Shown here one piece after another: positions 1-8,090 of a DNA stretch of 44,790 nt. The stretch comes from an uncultured Oscillospiraceae bacterium (GTDB lineage: Bacteria > Bacillota > Clostridia > Oscillospirales > Ruminococcaceae). Location of the stretch: NCBI GenBank assembly GCA_902490585.1, contig CABUEI010000016.1, positions 1 through 44,790 of the forward strand. Reading direction: 5' to 3'. A program made the translations under genes and the position numbers. Under the pieces are notes generated by a model. It saw only the letters and a program-made list of their open reading frames with translations, had not been told where the DNA came from and did no database searches. The number at the start of each line of letters is the position of its first letter. Positions within the stretch are counted from its first letter, which is position 1.

Positions 1-60
1 TTGCATGTGTTAGGCGCGCCGCCAGCGTTCGTCCTGAGCCAGGATCAAACTCTTTGTTAA
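1..60 (-). rRNA. rrs: 16S ribosomal RNA, 5' end only
   Basis: Read on the minus strand, this segment holds the universal 16S 5' block AGAGTTTGATCCTGGCTCAG, followed by GACGAACGCTGGCGGCG. The gene runs out of the window at position 1, so only the first ~55-60 nt are present. The exact mature 5' end is inferred from the usual distance upstream of AGAGTTTGATC. It is transcribed away from the origin, in the leading-strand direction. Confidence 0.97.
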
Positions 61-256
61 ATGGTATATTCAAGCTTTCGCTTCAATATCAAAGTTTGAT
101 TGCTCTGCTGAACGCTAACTTGCTATCTATTAGCACGTTATTTTGTGTTCATCCAGAATTTCTTGTTATTCTCATAAAGAATCTCAAGGTAATGTTTTTA
201 ATTCTGTACTGTTCAATTTTCAAGGAACTTTGTGCCGCTCTTGCGACAGCTTATTT

Positions 257-285
257 ATTATATCACATTCATTCGAGTTTGTCAA
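257..285 (-). promoter_or_regulatory. rRNA promoter P1 (proximal)
   Basis: Minus strand: -35 TTGACA at 280-285 and -10 TATAAT at 257-262, separated by exactly 17 nt, with an extended -10 (TGATATAAT). This is a perfect sigma-A consensus about 190 nt upstream of the mature 16S end, which leaves an rRNA leader between about 250 and 61. Confidence 0.9.
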
Positions 286-488
286 GCACTTTTTTGAAAT
301 TTTTTAAAATTTCTTTTTCAGAGTTTTGAACTTTTTACCAGTCGGTCACCGTGCTTCCGCCGTTTCTTCCTTCCGGTTTTTTCGGTCCATCTCCGTACCC
401 TTGACTGCCATCTTTCTCATTGTTCAAGCGGTTTCAGGCTTTCTCAAGTACCCTCTGTTTTTGTGCCCTCTCGTTTGAGTGCTTGTCT

Positions 489-517
489 ATTATAGCACGG
501 AAAACACCCTTTGTCAA
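489..517 (-). promoter_or_regulatory. rRNA promoter P2 (distal)
   Basis: Minus strand: -35 TTGACA at 512-517 and -10 TATAAT at 489-494, spacer 17 nt. It is a second perfect consensus promoter 232 bp upstream of P1, the tandem arrangement typical of rRNA operons. The rest of 62-660 is AT-rich leader and spacer in which I see no gene. Confidence 0.88.
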
Positions 518-661
518 GCTTTTTTTGAAATTTTTTCGATATTTTTTTTCATTTTTGCCTTTTGTTATTTATTTACAGCAAATTACAATGTATATAGATG
601 TTTTGCACATTTTTGCACTATATATAGATTTTGCTTTCTGTTTCACTTTTGCCTTTTCTGT

Positions 662-690
662 GTATATTCTTCATTACTTTGCAGATACTC
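662..690 (+). promoter_or_regulatory. possible sigma-G-like promoter of sleB
   Basis: GTATA at 662-666 and GATACTC at 684-690, spacer 17 nt, resemble the forespore sigma-G pattern (GYATA ... CATNNTA) with two mismatches in the -10. The position, about 35 bp before the sleB start codon, and the germination role of the gene make it plausible. It remains a weak match. Confidence 0.3.
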
Positions 691-723
691 TTTATAAAGG
701 TAATTCATGAAAGGAAGTTTCTT

Positions 724-1413
724 ATGGAATACATCAGACAATTGAACCCGTTCTATAAAATGATGTCGGTTACTATTATAATGTTTCTGATATTCGGTAT
801 TATTTCTTCAATACCGTCGGACAATGATGCTGTTATTGCTTATTCACAGAAAGGCTCACAAGGCTCTGAAGTAGAAGCTGTTCAGCAGACGTTAAAAGAC
901 CGTGGCTTATTCAACGCCGAGGTTACAGGATATTTTGGCGAAAAGACCGAGGAAGCTATATTACGCTTTCAGAAACAACAGGGGCTTGCTCAGACCGGCG
1001 TTGCAGACCAGGCAACACTTAAACGTCTTGGTATAACTATCGGTTCTATCCCTCCTGCAACTGAAGCCAATGTCAATCTTCTTGCCCGTATCATTTCCGC
1101 GGAGGGCAGAGGTGAACCTTATATAGGTCAGGTTGCGATCGGTGCTGTTATAATGAACCGTATAGAACATCCCTCTTTTCCCGATACTCTTGCCGGGATA
1201 ATCTACGAGAACGGAGCTTTCACAGCTCTTGTTGACGGGCAGTTCAACGAACCTATCGCCGATTCTGCTTATGATGCCGCCCGTGATGCTTTATCGGGTT
1301 GGGATCCCACAGGCGGATGTATTTACTATTATAATCCGAAGAAAACCAGTAATCAGTTTATGATGAGCAGACCAGTACAGAAAGTAATCGGCGACCATTA
1401 TTTCTGCACATAA
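724..1413 (+). CDS. sleB: SleB-type spore cortex-lytic enzyme / cell wall hydrolase
   Basis: Likely germination lytic transglycosylase acting on muramic-lactam cortex peptidoglycan. The 229-residue protein has a hydrophobic N-terminal segment (about residues 13-31, signal or anchor), a peptidoglycan-binding domain (about 46-102) and a Hydrolase_2/SleB catalytic domain (about 118-227). The motif SAEGRGEPYIGQVAIGAVIMNR carries the presumed catalytic Glu (E127), split here as SAEGRGE (125-131) and the QVAIGAVIMNR block. The start at 724 is preferred over the upstream in-frame ATG at 631 because GAAAGGAAG lies 6-7 nt before it and the upstream extension is not protein-like. It stands alone and is divergent from the rRNA operon. 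SleB is often paired with YpeB; no ypeB lies next to it. The family also includes general wall hydrolases, so the spore role is inferred. Confidence 0.88.
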   Translation: MEYIRQLNPFYKMMSVTIIMFLIFGIISSIPSDNDAVIAYSQKGSQGSEVEAVQQTLKDRGLFNAEVTGYFGEKTEEAILRFQKQQGLAQTGVADQATLKRLGITIGSIPPATEANVNLLARIISAEGRGEPYIGQVAIGAVIMNRIEHPSFPDTLAGIIYENGAFTALVDGQFNEPIADSAYDAARDALSGWDPTGGCIYYYNPKKTSNQFMMSRPVQKVIGDHYFCT

Positions 1414-1416
1414 AAG

Positions 1417-1442
1417 AAAGGAGAAGCGTTTGCCTCTCCTTT
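1417..1442. terminator. hairpin between convergent sleB and ABC permease genes
   Basis: AAAGGAGA (1417-1424) pairs with TCTCCTTT (1435-1442) across a 10-nt loop. It sits between the convergent stops at 1413 and 1480. On the minus strand it is followed by a moderately T-rich stretch, so it may serve both genes. Confidence 0.65.
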
Positions 1443-1479
1443 ACATATTGTATATGAGCTTTATTGTTTTACTGTTTGT

Positions 1480-2337
1480 TTATAAGTTTGCTTCCCCGAT
1501 TGAGTTATCAATTTTTCTCAGAGTAGTTACCATGAGTGCAAGTAGACAGCATATTACCGATAAAACAAGCGATACTATTACACTCAGAACAAAATTGTTC
1601 ATATTTACCTCGTTATATGAACTCATGAGTAAAGTCTGCAAAGCAAACGGATTATACTTATCTATATTCAGCGACTGTAATAAAAGCGGTATCACATTTA
1701 CTCCTGCATACACTATTATAACCGATATTCCGGGTCTTCCAGTAGACAGACCGGTAAAGAAATACACTGATATCAAGAAAAGCATATATATTGCACCGCA
1801 TGCTGAAGTGAAAATGATATCAGTCATAATCAACTCATTGTTATATAATAAATTGCTTATACCACCTGTTATCATTCCTCCGAGAAACGAAAGTAGTGCT
1901 ATCACAAGAGGATATACTATGTACTTTGGCAACACATAACCCATAGGCGTAAGGCCTGCGCAATTCGGTATTATTACCGAGCGTTTTTTCTGTTCTCCTC
2001 CGGCTGTGGACATCAGCAATAACATTATTACAAGTGAACCTGTTGAGGTAAGAGCACTGACACCTGTTCTGAATCCGACCGCCGCCATGCTTCCGCCATA
2101 CATCGCCGATATTGAATCCATCATGCCGTTTATGGAATTAACCGCATCATCTACCTGTCCGGCAGTTTCGCCACCTATCTGCTGTCCCATATCCGATATC
2201 TGATTTGCCATGAGTTCCATAGACTTATAAGTAAACGGATAAAGAAGTGATATTACTATTATAGTTATGAGCACACCCAGAAGCTTGAATCCACGGGTGA
2301 AAAGCATTAATTCTTTTTTTATACCTGATTTTATCAT
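1480..2337 (-). CDS. ABC-2 type transporter permease
   Basis: Membrane subunit of an ABC exporter of unknown substrate, 285 residues. I see about six hydrophobic segments: residues ~16-35, ~95-115, ~140-165, ~172-195, ~200-220 and ~250-275. A long soluble stretch (about 40-90) between the first two is rich in Asp, Gly and Met, as in ABC-2 permeases of the bacitracin/lantibiotic export type. It starts 13 nt after the ATPase stop and is surely co-transcribed with it. The substrate cannot be read from sequence; drug or peptide export or lipid-linked functions are all possible. Confidence 0.85.
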   Translation of the reverse strand: MIKSGIKKELMLFTRGFKLLGVLITIIVISLLYPFTYKSMELMANQISDMGQQIGGETAGQVDDAVNSINGMMDSISAMYGGSMAAVGFRTGVSALTSTGSLVIMLLLMSTAGGEQKKRSVIIPNCAGLTPMGYVLPKYIVYPLVIALLSFLGGMITGGISNLLYNNELIMTDIIFTSACGAIYMLFLISVYFFTGLSTGRPGISVIIVYAGVNVIPLLLQSLNIDKYNPFALQTLLMSSYNEVNMNNFVLSVIVSLVLSVICCLLALMVTTLRKIDNSIGEANL

Positions 2338-2350
2338 TTTTGCACCCTCC

Positions 2351-3250
2351 TCAGCCTATAGTTTCCATGTATATCTGCTCAAGTGTCTTGTTTTCTATCA
2401 GGAAGAGCGACAGCGTAAGTCCTACAGAACTTACGGTATTCAGTATTTGATGAGCTCTGGACTGTTCGTTATCATCTGTAGCAAGTGGGATTTCAAATAC
2501 CGCTCTCTGTCTGTCAAAATAGAAATTTCCGCCCGTAACTGCACTTATCGGCTGAATTGCAGCTGTTGGATCACCGAATACACCCATGATTATTTTTTTA
2601 CCTGTTTTATCATACTGTGCTTTGATTTCCGGGATCGTACCCTCTATTGCCATTCTACCGTCACGGACTATTCCTATACGATTCGCAGTTCTTTCAACAT
2701 CAGACAGGATATGTGTGCAAAGAATGATTGTAGTTCCCATGTCGGCAAGATTTTTTATTATGTTCATTACCTCTGCTCTGCCCTGTGGGTCAAGTGCCGA
2801 GGTAGGTTCATCAAGTATGAGCAGGTCGGGATTGTCAAATATTGCGGCGGCAATTCCGAGTCTCTGGTTCATACCTCTTGAATAACCCTTTATTCTGCGT
2901 TTTCCGCCCTCTGACATTCCGACTATACCTATTACTTCATCAATACGTTTTCTTCTGTCGCCTTGAAAATTACAGCATGACGCAATATAATCAAGATATT
3001 CGTAACCGTTCATGTATGTAAACATTGCAGGTGTTTCAGGTAGATAGCCTATCTTGCAATTTTCTTTTCCGAAATTTATTTCACCGCTGTCTTTCGGGAT
3101 TATATTTGAAACTATATTCATGGTTGTAGTTTTACCGCAACCGTTTTTTCCGAGAAAACCGTAAACATCGCCTTTGTTTACATTCATGTCAAGACCTTTC
3201 AGTACCTCGAAAGCACCGTAGCTCTTGTGCAGATTTTTTATGTGAAGCAT
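2351..3250 (-). CDS. ABC transporter ATP-binding protein
   Basis: Nucleotide-binding subunit of the exporter, 299 residues. Walker A is GKNGCGKTT (residues 34-42), the signature motif is the variant YSRGMNQR, Walker B is LLILDEP, followed by the D-loop SALD and the switch His in CTH. The C-terminal ~80 residues form the extension typical of the CcmA/YhaQ-type ABC-2 ATPases. The ribosome site GAAAGGATTG lies before the ATG. It is the first gene of a two-gene operon driven by the promoter at 3312-3340, with a palindrome at the transcript start that suggests a dedicated repressor, often GntR (YtrA) in this class. No such regulator gene is adjacent. Confidence 0.92.
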   Translation of the reverse strand: MLHIKNLHKSYGAFEVLKGLDMNVNKGDVYGFLGKNGCGKTTTMNIVSNIIPKDSGEINFGKENCKIGYLPETPAMFTYMNGYEYLDYIASCCNFQGDRRKRIDEVIGIVGMSEGGKRRIKGYSRGMNQRLGIAAAIFDNPDLLILDEPTSALDPQGRAEVMNIIKNLADMGTTIILCTHILSDVERTANRIGIVRDGRMAIEGTIPEIKAQYDKTGKKIIMGVFGDPTAAIQPISAVTGGNFYFDRQRAVFEIPLATDDNEQSRAHQILNTVSSVGLTLSLFLIENKTLEQIYMETIG

Positions 3251-3282
3251 TTTTTCAATCCTTTCTGTATCGTAATCTGTTA

Positions 3283-3305
3283 AAAGGTAAATTTAATTTA
3301 CCTTT
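3283..3305 (-). promoter_or_regulatory. palindromic operator of the ABC operon
   Basis: A perfect dyad with 9-bp arms AAAGGTAAA (3283-3291) and TTTACCTTT (3297-3305) around a 5-bp centre. It begins about 7 bp downstream of the -10, covering the expected transcription start. A repressor bound here would block initiation or clearance. The regulator family is not known; GntR/YtrA is an inference from the linked genes. Confidence 0.7.
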
Positions 3306-3311
3306 ATTCTG

Positions 3312-3340
3312 ATTATATCACATTATCTAAAATTTGTCAA
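3312..3340 (-). promoter_or_regulatory. ABC operon promoter
   Basis: Minus strand TTGACA at 3335-3340, 17-nt spacer, TATAAT at 3312-3317 with extended TGA. The -35 overlaps the stop codon of the upstream thioesterase (pseudo)gene. Confidence 0.85.
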
Positions 3341-4055
3341 TCGAATTCTGCCTGTGCTTCAAAACTTACTTTTCCGTCAGAAAATCTTCCCTCGACTGTG
3401 CATATTTTTTCTTTTACCTCGAGATAAAGACCGATTGTTTCACCCTGTCTGCACTCATGAATGAAATTTATTCTGACTGTTTTATAGTGCTTTTCAATAA
3501 GTTCTTCCGGGATTATGTCACTCATAAGTCTTAAATATACGCCATTGTTAACGTGTCCGTTAGCATCTATATCACTGTATACAAAGGTGTATTCTTTTAT
3601 TTTCTGCGGATTTTCAGCCTTGAATTTTATGACTTGCGCTTCTACCTTGTCTTCACACGGAATCTGCTCATATATGTATTCTGATGGTCTGCATATTTAT
3701 GTGTATGCGGATTTACAAGAGCCCACATTGTATCGACATCACACAGAACATTTTCTTCATTATCTTTTACATCAAATCTTCGTGTGAACTGTGAGCCTTT
3801 TGTTCCGCCCTCCCAGGTCGTCATGTACAGCTTATTATTATAGTAAGGAACTTTATTAAAATGAATTGCCGCACGGGTAAGAAGAAACACCTGTCCGTCT
3901 TTCCACATCTGCTCACGGGTTATATTTCTGCTTCTGAGATGATTACCTGCCAGTTCTGCACACCAAGCAAGCAGAACCTGAGGTTTTATGTCATACTTTT
4001 TATCGCAGTCGGCAAACTCCGGAATGTATTCTACAGTAAATTTTCTGTTATCCAT
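3337..4055 (-). pseudogene. acyl-ACP thioesterase, frameshifted
   Basis: The two halves belong to one ~240-residue acyl-ACP thioesterase (Acyl-ACP_TE family), which releases fatty acids from acyl carrier protein. The N-terminal half (from 4055) reads MDNRKFTVEYIPEFADCDKK and continues to VNPHTHKY, then falls into a wrong frame and stops at 3642. Reading one frame over from about 3690 gives RPSEYIYEQIP, then YSDIDANGHVNNGVYLRLM, the second hotdog repeat with its NGHVNN motif, through to the stop at 3337. The break lies at 3691-3701 and fits loss of a single base. No slippery heptamer is seen there. It could be a real pseudogene, a strain-specific lesion or a base-calling error. It is downstream of serS but behind a hairpin. 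Confidence 0.85.
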
Positions 4056-4079
4056 ATTAACCTTTCATTATATTAAATA

Positions 4080-4107
4080 AGCCACAGATACCGGAGTACC
4101 TGTGGCT
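4080..4107 (-). terminator. terminator of the parA-parB-serS operon
   Basis: AGCCACAG (4080-4087) pairs with CTGTGGCT (4100-4107), extended inside by three more pairs to a ~11-bp stem. It lies 8 bp past the serS stop. The following minus-strand bases are TTATTTAATATAA, AT-rich but not a pure T run. Confidence 0.7.
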
Positions 4108-4114
4108 CAGTGTT

Positions 4115-5410
4115 TTACTTGTTATCCTTGGGAACTATTCTGTCGATACCGCCCATGTACTTTCTGAGAACTTCAGGTATCTTTACACTGCCATCGGCAC
4201 AAAGGTTGTTTTCAAGGAACGCAATAAGCATTCTCGGAGGTGCAACAACGGTGTTGTTAAGTGTATGAGCAAAGTAGTTACCCTTATCCTTGCTCTTTAC
4301 TCTTATCTTAAGACGGCGAGCCTGTGCATCGCCTAAGTTTGAACAGCTGCCCACTTCAAAATACTTCTTCTGTCTGGGTGACCATGCTTCAACATCATAA
4401 GACTTGACCTTCAGGTCGGCAAGGTCGCCTGAGCAGCACTCAATGGTTCTTACGGGAATATCCATCGATCTGAACAGGTCAACTGTATTCTGCCACAGCT
4501 TATCGAACCACATAGCACTGTCTTCGGGCTTGCAGACAACTATCATTTCCTGTTTTTCAAACTGGTGTATTCTGTAAACGCCTCTTTCTTCTATGCCGTG
4601 AGCACCCTTTTCCTTACGGAAGCAGGGTGAGTAACTTGTAAGAGTATAGGGGAGCTTTTCCTCTTCGTTGATTGTATCTATGAACTTACCTATCATAGAA
4701 TGTTCGCTGGTACCGATAAGATAGAGATCTTCGCCTTCAATCTTGTACATCATTGCATCCATCTCGGCAAACGACATAACGCCTGTAACAACGTTACTGC
4801 GAATCATATAAGGAGGAATGCAGTAGGTAAATCCTCTGTCGATCATAAAGTCACGGGCATAAGCTAAAACTGCGGAATGAAGACGTGCAATATCTCCCAT
4901 AAGATAGTAGAAACCGTTACCGGCAACTCTTCTTGCACTGTCAAGGTCGATACCGCTGAATCTTTCCATTATCTCTGAATGATAAGGAACTTCAAAATCC
5001 GGAACTACAGGTTCACCGTATCTCTTGATTTCAACGTTTTCACTGTCATCTTTACCTATCGGAACAGAAGGGTCGATGATGTTAGGAATTACCATCATTC
5101 TCTTCTTTACTTCTTCGCCGAGCTCTTCTTCTTTCTTTTCAAGTTCTTCAAGTTCATCAGAGAACTGCTTTACCTGTGCCTTTATCTGCTCAGCTTCATC
5201 CTTCTTGCCCTGAGCCATAAGACCGCCGATCTGCTTTGAAAGTTTATTTCTGTCACCACGGAGATTATCAGCTCTTTGCTGTGCGGCTCTCAGTTCTTTA
5301 TCAAGTTCAATTACCTCGTTAACCAGAACGAGCTTTTCGTCCTGGAACTTCTTCTTGATGTTTTCCTTAACTGCTTCGGGATTTTCCCTTAAAAACTTAA
5401 TGTCTATCAT
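4115..5410 (-). CDS. serS: serine--tRNA ligase
   Basis: Charges tRNA-Ser with serine in the cytoplasm. The 431-residue length is normal. The N-terminal ~110 residues form the long antiparallel coiled-coil arm that grips the tRNA variable arm (heptads from about 30 to 105). The class II core follows: motif 2 in FRKEKGAHGIEERGVYRIHQ, FEKQE after it, and motif 3 near PPRMLIAFLENN. It lies 23 bp after the parB stop on the same strand and probably shares its transcript. The position of serS near the chromosome-partition genes is common in Firmicutes. Confidence 0.97.
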   Translation of the reverse strand: MIDIKFLRENPEAVKENIKKKFQDEKLVLVNEVIELDKELRAAQQRADNLRGDRNKLSKQIGGLMAQGKKDEAEQIKAQVKQFSDELEELEKKEEELGEEVKKRMMVIPNIIDPSVPIGKDDSENVEIKRYGEPVVPDFEVPYHSEIMERFSGIDLDSARRVAGNGFYYLMGDIARLHSAVLAYARDFMIDRGFTYCIPPYMIRSNVVTGVMSFAEMDAMMYKIEGEDLYLIGTSEHSMIGKFIDTINEEEKLPYTLTSYSPCFRKEKGAHGIEERGVYRIHQFEKQEMIVVCKPEDSAMWFDKLWQNTVDLFRSMDIPVRTIECCSGDLADLKVKSYDVEAWSPRQKKYFEVGSCSNLGDAQARRLKIRVKSKDKGNYFAHTLNNTVVAPPRMLIAFLENNLCADGSVKIPEVLRKYMGGIDRIVPKDNK

Positions 5411-5433
5411 TTGCTTTGCCTTTCCTTTTATCT

Positions 5434-6279
5434 TTATTTATTGTTTGCAAGCCGATTTACAATATCGGTCAGATCTTCATCAGAATAGAAATCTATCTGT
5501 ATAGTACTCTTCTTTTTTCCCGGTACTATATTAACGTTTGTTTCAAGAGCTTTTGCAAGACTGATTTCTGCTTCAACATAGAATGTCTCTTTTTTCTTTT
5601 CAGGTTTTTCAGTCTTGTCAAGAGCCTTTACCATACGCTCCATTTCACGCACCGAAACGTCCTTGCCTGCAGCCTTATGAGCAAGCTCGACCATATCTTT
5701 GGTTTCTTTTACGCCAAGCAATACTTTACAATGACCTGTGGAAAGCTCATTGTTTGATACCATCTCGGCTATTATAGGTGGTAAATTAAGTAAACGCAGT
5801 GAATTAGCAATTGAAGAACGTGCTTTTCCAACAACTCTTGCCACATCTTCCTGTGTCATTCCGAACCTGTCCATAAGCTCTTTATAACCGTTTGCTTCTT
5901 CAATAGGATTAAGATTTTCACGCTGTAAATTCTCTATAAGAGCAATCTGCTGAGCCTGTAAATCTGTAAGTTCTTTGACAAGCACAGGTACTTCTGTAAG
6001 ACCTGCCATTTTTGCCGCACGCCATCTACGCTCACCTGCAACAATCTGATACGAACCGTCGGGCATTGACCGTACAAGTAACGGCTGAATGACACCGTTC
6101 TGTCTGATTGAATCTGCAAGTGTGTTTAGAGCCTCGATATTGAAGTTTTTTCTCGGCTGTGACTTATTTGGTTCAATATCAGTCAGCTTGAGGGTGCTTA
6201 CACTTTCTTCATCTTCATCAAAGCTGTTATCATCAAAAATACTGTTAAAGCTCTGGTTTAATACACCTCTTTTTGCCAT
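5434..6279 (-). CDS. parB: chromosome-partitioning protein ParB (Spo0J)
   Basis: CTP-dependent DNA clamp that loads at parS sites near the origin, recruits SMC and stimulates ParA. The 281-residue protein has the N-terminal CTP-binding motif AGERRWRAAK (about residue 80), the central helix-turn-helix TQEDVARVVGKARSSIANSL and a C-terminal dimerisation domain. The HTH reads KARSSIANSLRLLNLP, the Spo0J type, unlike the second ParB-like gene at 7188. It lies 9 bp after the parA stop, forming the usual parAB pair. In sporulating Firmicutes this pair also links origin segregation to sporulation. Confidence 0.96.
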   Translation of the reverse strand: MAKRGVLNQSFNSIFDDNSFDEDEESVSTLKLTDIEPNKSQPRKNFNIEALNTLADSIRQNGVIQPLLVRSMPDGSYQIVAGERRWRAAKMAGLTEVPVLVKELTDLQAQQIALIENLQRENLNPIEEANGYKELMDRFGMTQEDVARVVGKARSSIANSLRLLNLPPIIAEMVSNNELSTGHCKVLLGVKETKDMVELAHKAAGKDVSVREMERMVKALDKTEKPEKKKETFYVEAEISLAKALETNVNIVPGKKKSTIQIDFYSDEDLTDIVNRLANNK

Positions 6280-6288
6280 ACACCCTCC

Positions 6289-7059
6289 TTAATTATTTAA
6301 TTTCTTTATTATCTCACCGGCGAGCTTCATATAGCTTTCAGCTCCCTTTGAGCTTTTATCATAGTAGATAACGGGCATACCGTGGCTTGGTGCTTCTGAA
6401 ATACGCACATTTCTCGGTATAACCGTATTAAATATAGATGAGGGAGGAAAATTTCTTTTTATATCCCTCATTATCTCGTTCGACTGTAACAGTCGCTTAT
6501 CAAGCATTGTAAAAACAATACCCATAAGAGAAAGACTCTTATTTGAAGTTTTCTTGACTTTCTTTACTGTAGAAAGCAACTGTGCAAGACCTTCAAGGCT
6601 ATAATGCTCACACTGCATAGGAACTATAAACTTATCGCTTGCGATAAGGGCATTGATTGCAAGAATTCCGAGTGACGGCAGACAGTCGATAATTATAATA
6701 TCATAATCATCTTTTAACTGTATAAGAGCTTTTTTCAGTTGGTGATTTCTCTGTTCAATCTGTAACAGGTGCATTTCTGCCTCAGCAAGCTGTGCGTTAG
6801 CAGGTATAATACTAACATTCTTGCAATTTGTAGCAAGAACTGCCTCTTGTGGACGAACATTTGACATTACAACATCATAAGAAGTTATCTTGAGATTTTT
6901 CTTTGATATACCGTAACCGGAGGTAGCATTACCCTGAGGGTCGAAGTCTACTAAAAGCACTTTTTTACCCTTTGCGCCGAGTGCGGCGCTGATATTTACG
7001 GCTGATGTAGTTTTACCTACGCCGCCTTTCTGGTTCACAATAGAAATTATTACTCCCAT
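6289..7059 (-). CDS. parA: chromosome-partitioning ATPase ParA (Soj)
   Basis: Deviant Walker ATPase that works with ParB in origin segregation and, in Bacillus, modulates DnaA. The 256-residue protein has the deviant Walker A KGGVGKTT (residues 11-18) with the signature first lysine, the A' motif DFDPQGNATSG and the Walker B-like IIIDCLPSLG. The length is typical of the short chromosomal Soj class without an N-terminal HTH. The ribosome site AAGGAGG precedes the ATG. The promoter -10 lies at 7088-7093 and a parS-like palindrome at 7144, immediately upstream, which could let ParB spreading affect its own operon. Confidence 0.96.
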   Translation of the reverse strand: MGVIISIVNQKGGVGKTTSAVNISAALGAKGKKVLLVDFDPQGNATSGYGISKKNLKITSYDVVMSNVRPQEAVLATNCKNVSIIPANAQLAEAEMHLLQIEQRNHQLKKALIQLKDDYDIIIIDCLPSLGILAINALIASDKFIVPMQCEHYSLEGLAQLLSTVKKVKKTSNKSLSLMGIVFTMLDKRLLQSNEIMRDIKRNFPPSSIFNTVIPRNVRISEAPSHGMPVIYYDKSSKGAESYMKLAGEIIKKLNN

Positions 7060-7087
7060 AGTACCTCCTTCAAACGTTACTTAATAC

Positions 7088-7093
7088 ATTATA
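7088..7093 (-). promoter_or_regulatory. extended -10 of the parA operon
   Basis: Minus strand TGATATAAT with TATAAT at 7088-7093, about 29 bp before the parA ATG. The hexamer 17 nt upstream (TTTATT) is a poor -35, so this would be an extended -10 promoter. The same TGTGATATAAT string occurs at the rRNA P1, ABC and gyrB promoters. Confidence 0.6.
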
Positions 7094-7143
7094 TCACACT
7101 ACAGGAGAAAAATAAAGTCTTTTTACAAAAAAACGTCCATTAA

Positions 7144-7159
7144 TGTTCCATGTGGAACA
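7144..7159. promoter_or_regulatory. parS-like ParB binding site 1
   Basis: TGTTCCATGTGGAACA is an almost perfect 16-bp palindrome matching the classical parS pattern TGTTNCACGTGAAACA at 13 of 15 defined positions. It lies between noc and parA. The centre and the right half differ from the Bacillus consensus; site 2 at 10675 shares these differences. Confidence 0.75.
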
Positions 7160-7187
7160 TTTTTATGAACGTTCTTCAATATGAACA

Positions 7188-7982
7188 TCAGTCATGCGGA
7201 ATACGGATTATATATTCGAGATATCCGTTCTCTTCCCGCTTTTCAGAGCTGAACTCAATACCTGATTTTTTCATCGTATCAAGTGTTCTGTTGATGTTGT
7301 TTATGTATAATCTTTTTGCCGTGAATGTCCATTTCACCTTGTTAGTTTTCTCTGACTTTATTAACAATTTATCTATGTATTTTTCAGTACCACTGACATT
7401 AAGCTGACACTTATGAATATGTTCTGCAACCGCTTCTCTTTTTTCATTTGGCACACGCAATAAGGCTCTGATTTGCCGTTCACAAAACTCATACTCCAAT
7501 GCTTTTCTCAGAACATTCTCCGAAAGTTTAAGCAACCGTAATTTATTTGCGATTGTACTCTGTGCTTTTCCCAGCTTACACGCAAGTTCTTCCTGCGTAT
7601 ATCCATAATGATTCATCAACTTCTGTAATGCGACAGCTTCTTCAATACAATTAAGGTCACATCTCTGTATATTCTCTATTATCGCAAGCACCGACGATTC
7701 TTCTGCACTGCGATTTTCAACGATTACCCTTACTTCATTTATCCCCGTCAGTTTGCATGCACGCAACCGCCGTTCTCCAGCTATAAGTTCATATCTGTCA
7801 TTTGCCTTAACCCTTACCGTAAGCGGCTGTAATAATCCATTCTCCTTGATACTCTTACCCAGACTTTCAAGCTCTTCTTTATCAAAATATTTTCTCGGCT
7901 GATTTGGATTTACATCTATTTTTTCAATATTAACAGTTATAATCTGACCGCAATTTTTCTTTTCTTTAGTGAAGATACCCAC
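7188..7982 (-). CDS. noc: nucleoid occlusion protein Noc (ParB family)
   Basis: ParB-family CTPase that in Bacillus binds NBS sites and blocks FtsZ assembly over the chromosome. The 264-residue protein has the CTP motif AGERRLRACK and the HTH TQEELACKLGKAQSTIANKL. The recognition helix string QSTIANKLRLLKL is the Noc type and differs from the KARSSIANSL of ParB at 5434. Synteny (mnmG-rsmG-noc-parA-parB) also matches Bacillus noc. The ribosome site is GGGGGCG before the ATG. Whether it has the N-terminal membrane-binding helix is unclear. The start at 7982 gives MGIFTKEKKNC, which is basic and could be amphipathic. Confidence 0.85.
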   Translation of the reverse strand: MGIFTKEKKNCGQIITVNIEKIDVNPNQPRKYFDKEELESLGKSIKENGLLQPLTVRVKANDRYELIAGERRLRACKLTGINEVRVIVENRSAEESSVLAIIENIQRCDLNCIEEAVALQKLMNHYGYTQEELACKLGKAQSTIANKLRLLKLSENVLRKALEYEFCERQIRALLRVPNEKREAVAEHIHKCQLNVSGTEKYIDKLLIKSEKTNKVKWTFTAKRLYINNINRTLDTMKKSGIEFSSEKREENGYLEYIIRIPHD

Positions 7983-8032
7983 TATATCGCCCCCTTATCA
8001 TAATTGTAACCTACATTATTCCCTTGGGCAAT

Positions 8033-8073
8033 AAAAATAATCCGCCGTTTATCTGTACAAAACGACGGATTAT
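8033..8073 (-). terminator. terminator after rsmG
   Basis: A 14-bp stem with one mismatch (8037-8050 with 8060-8073, 9-nt loop) followed on the minus strand by TTTTTATT. It lies 18 bp past the rsmG stop and separates the mnmG-rsmG transcript from noc. Confidence 0.85.
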
Positions 8074-8090
8074 AATTCATTATATCAATT

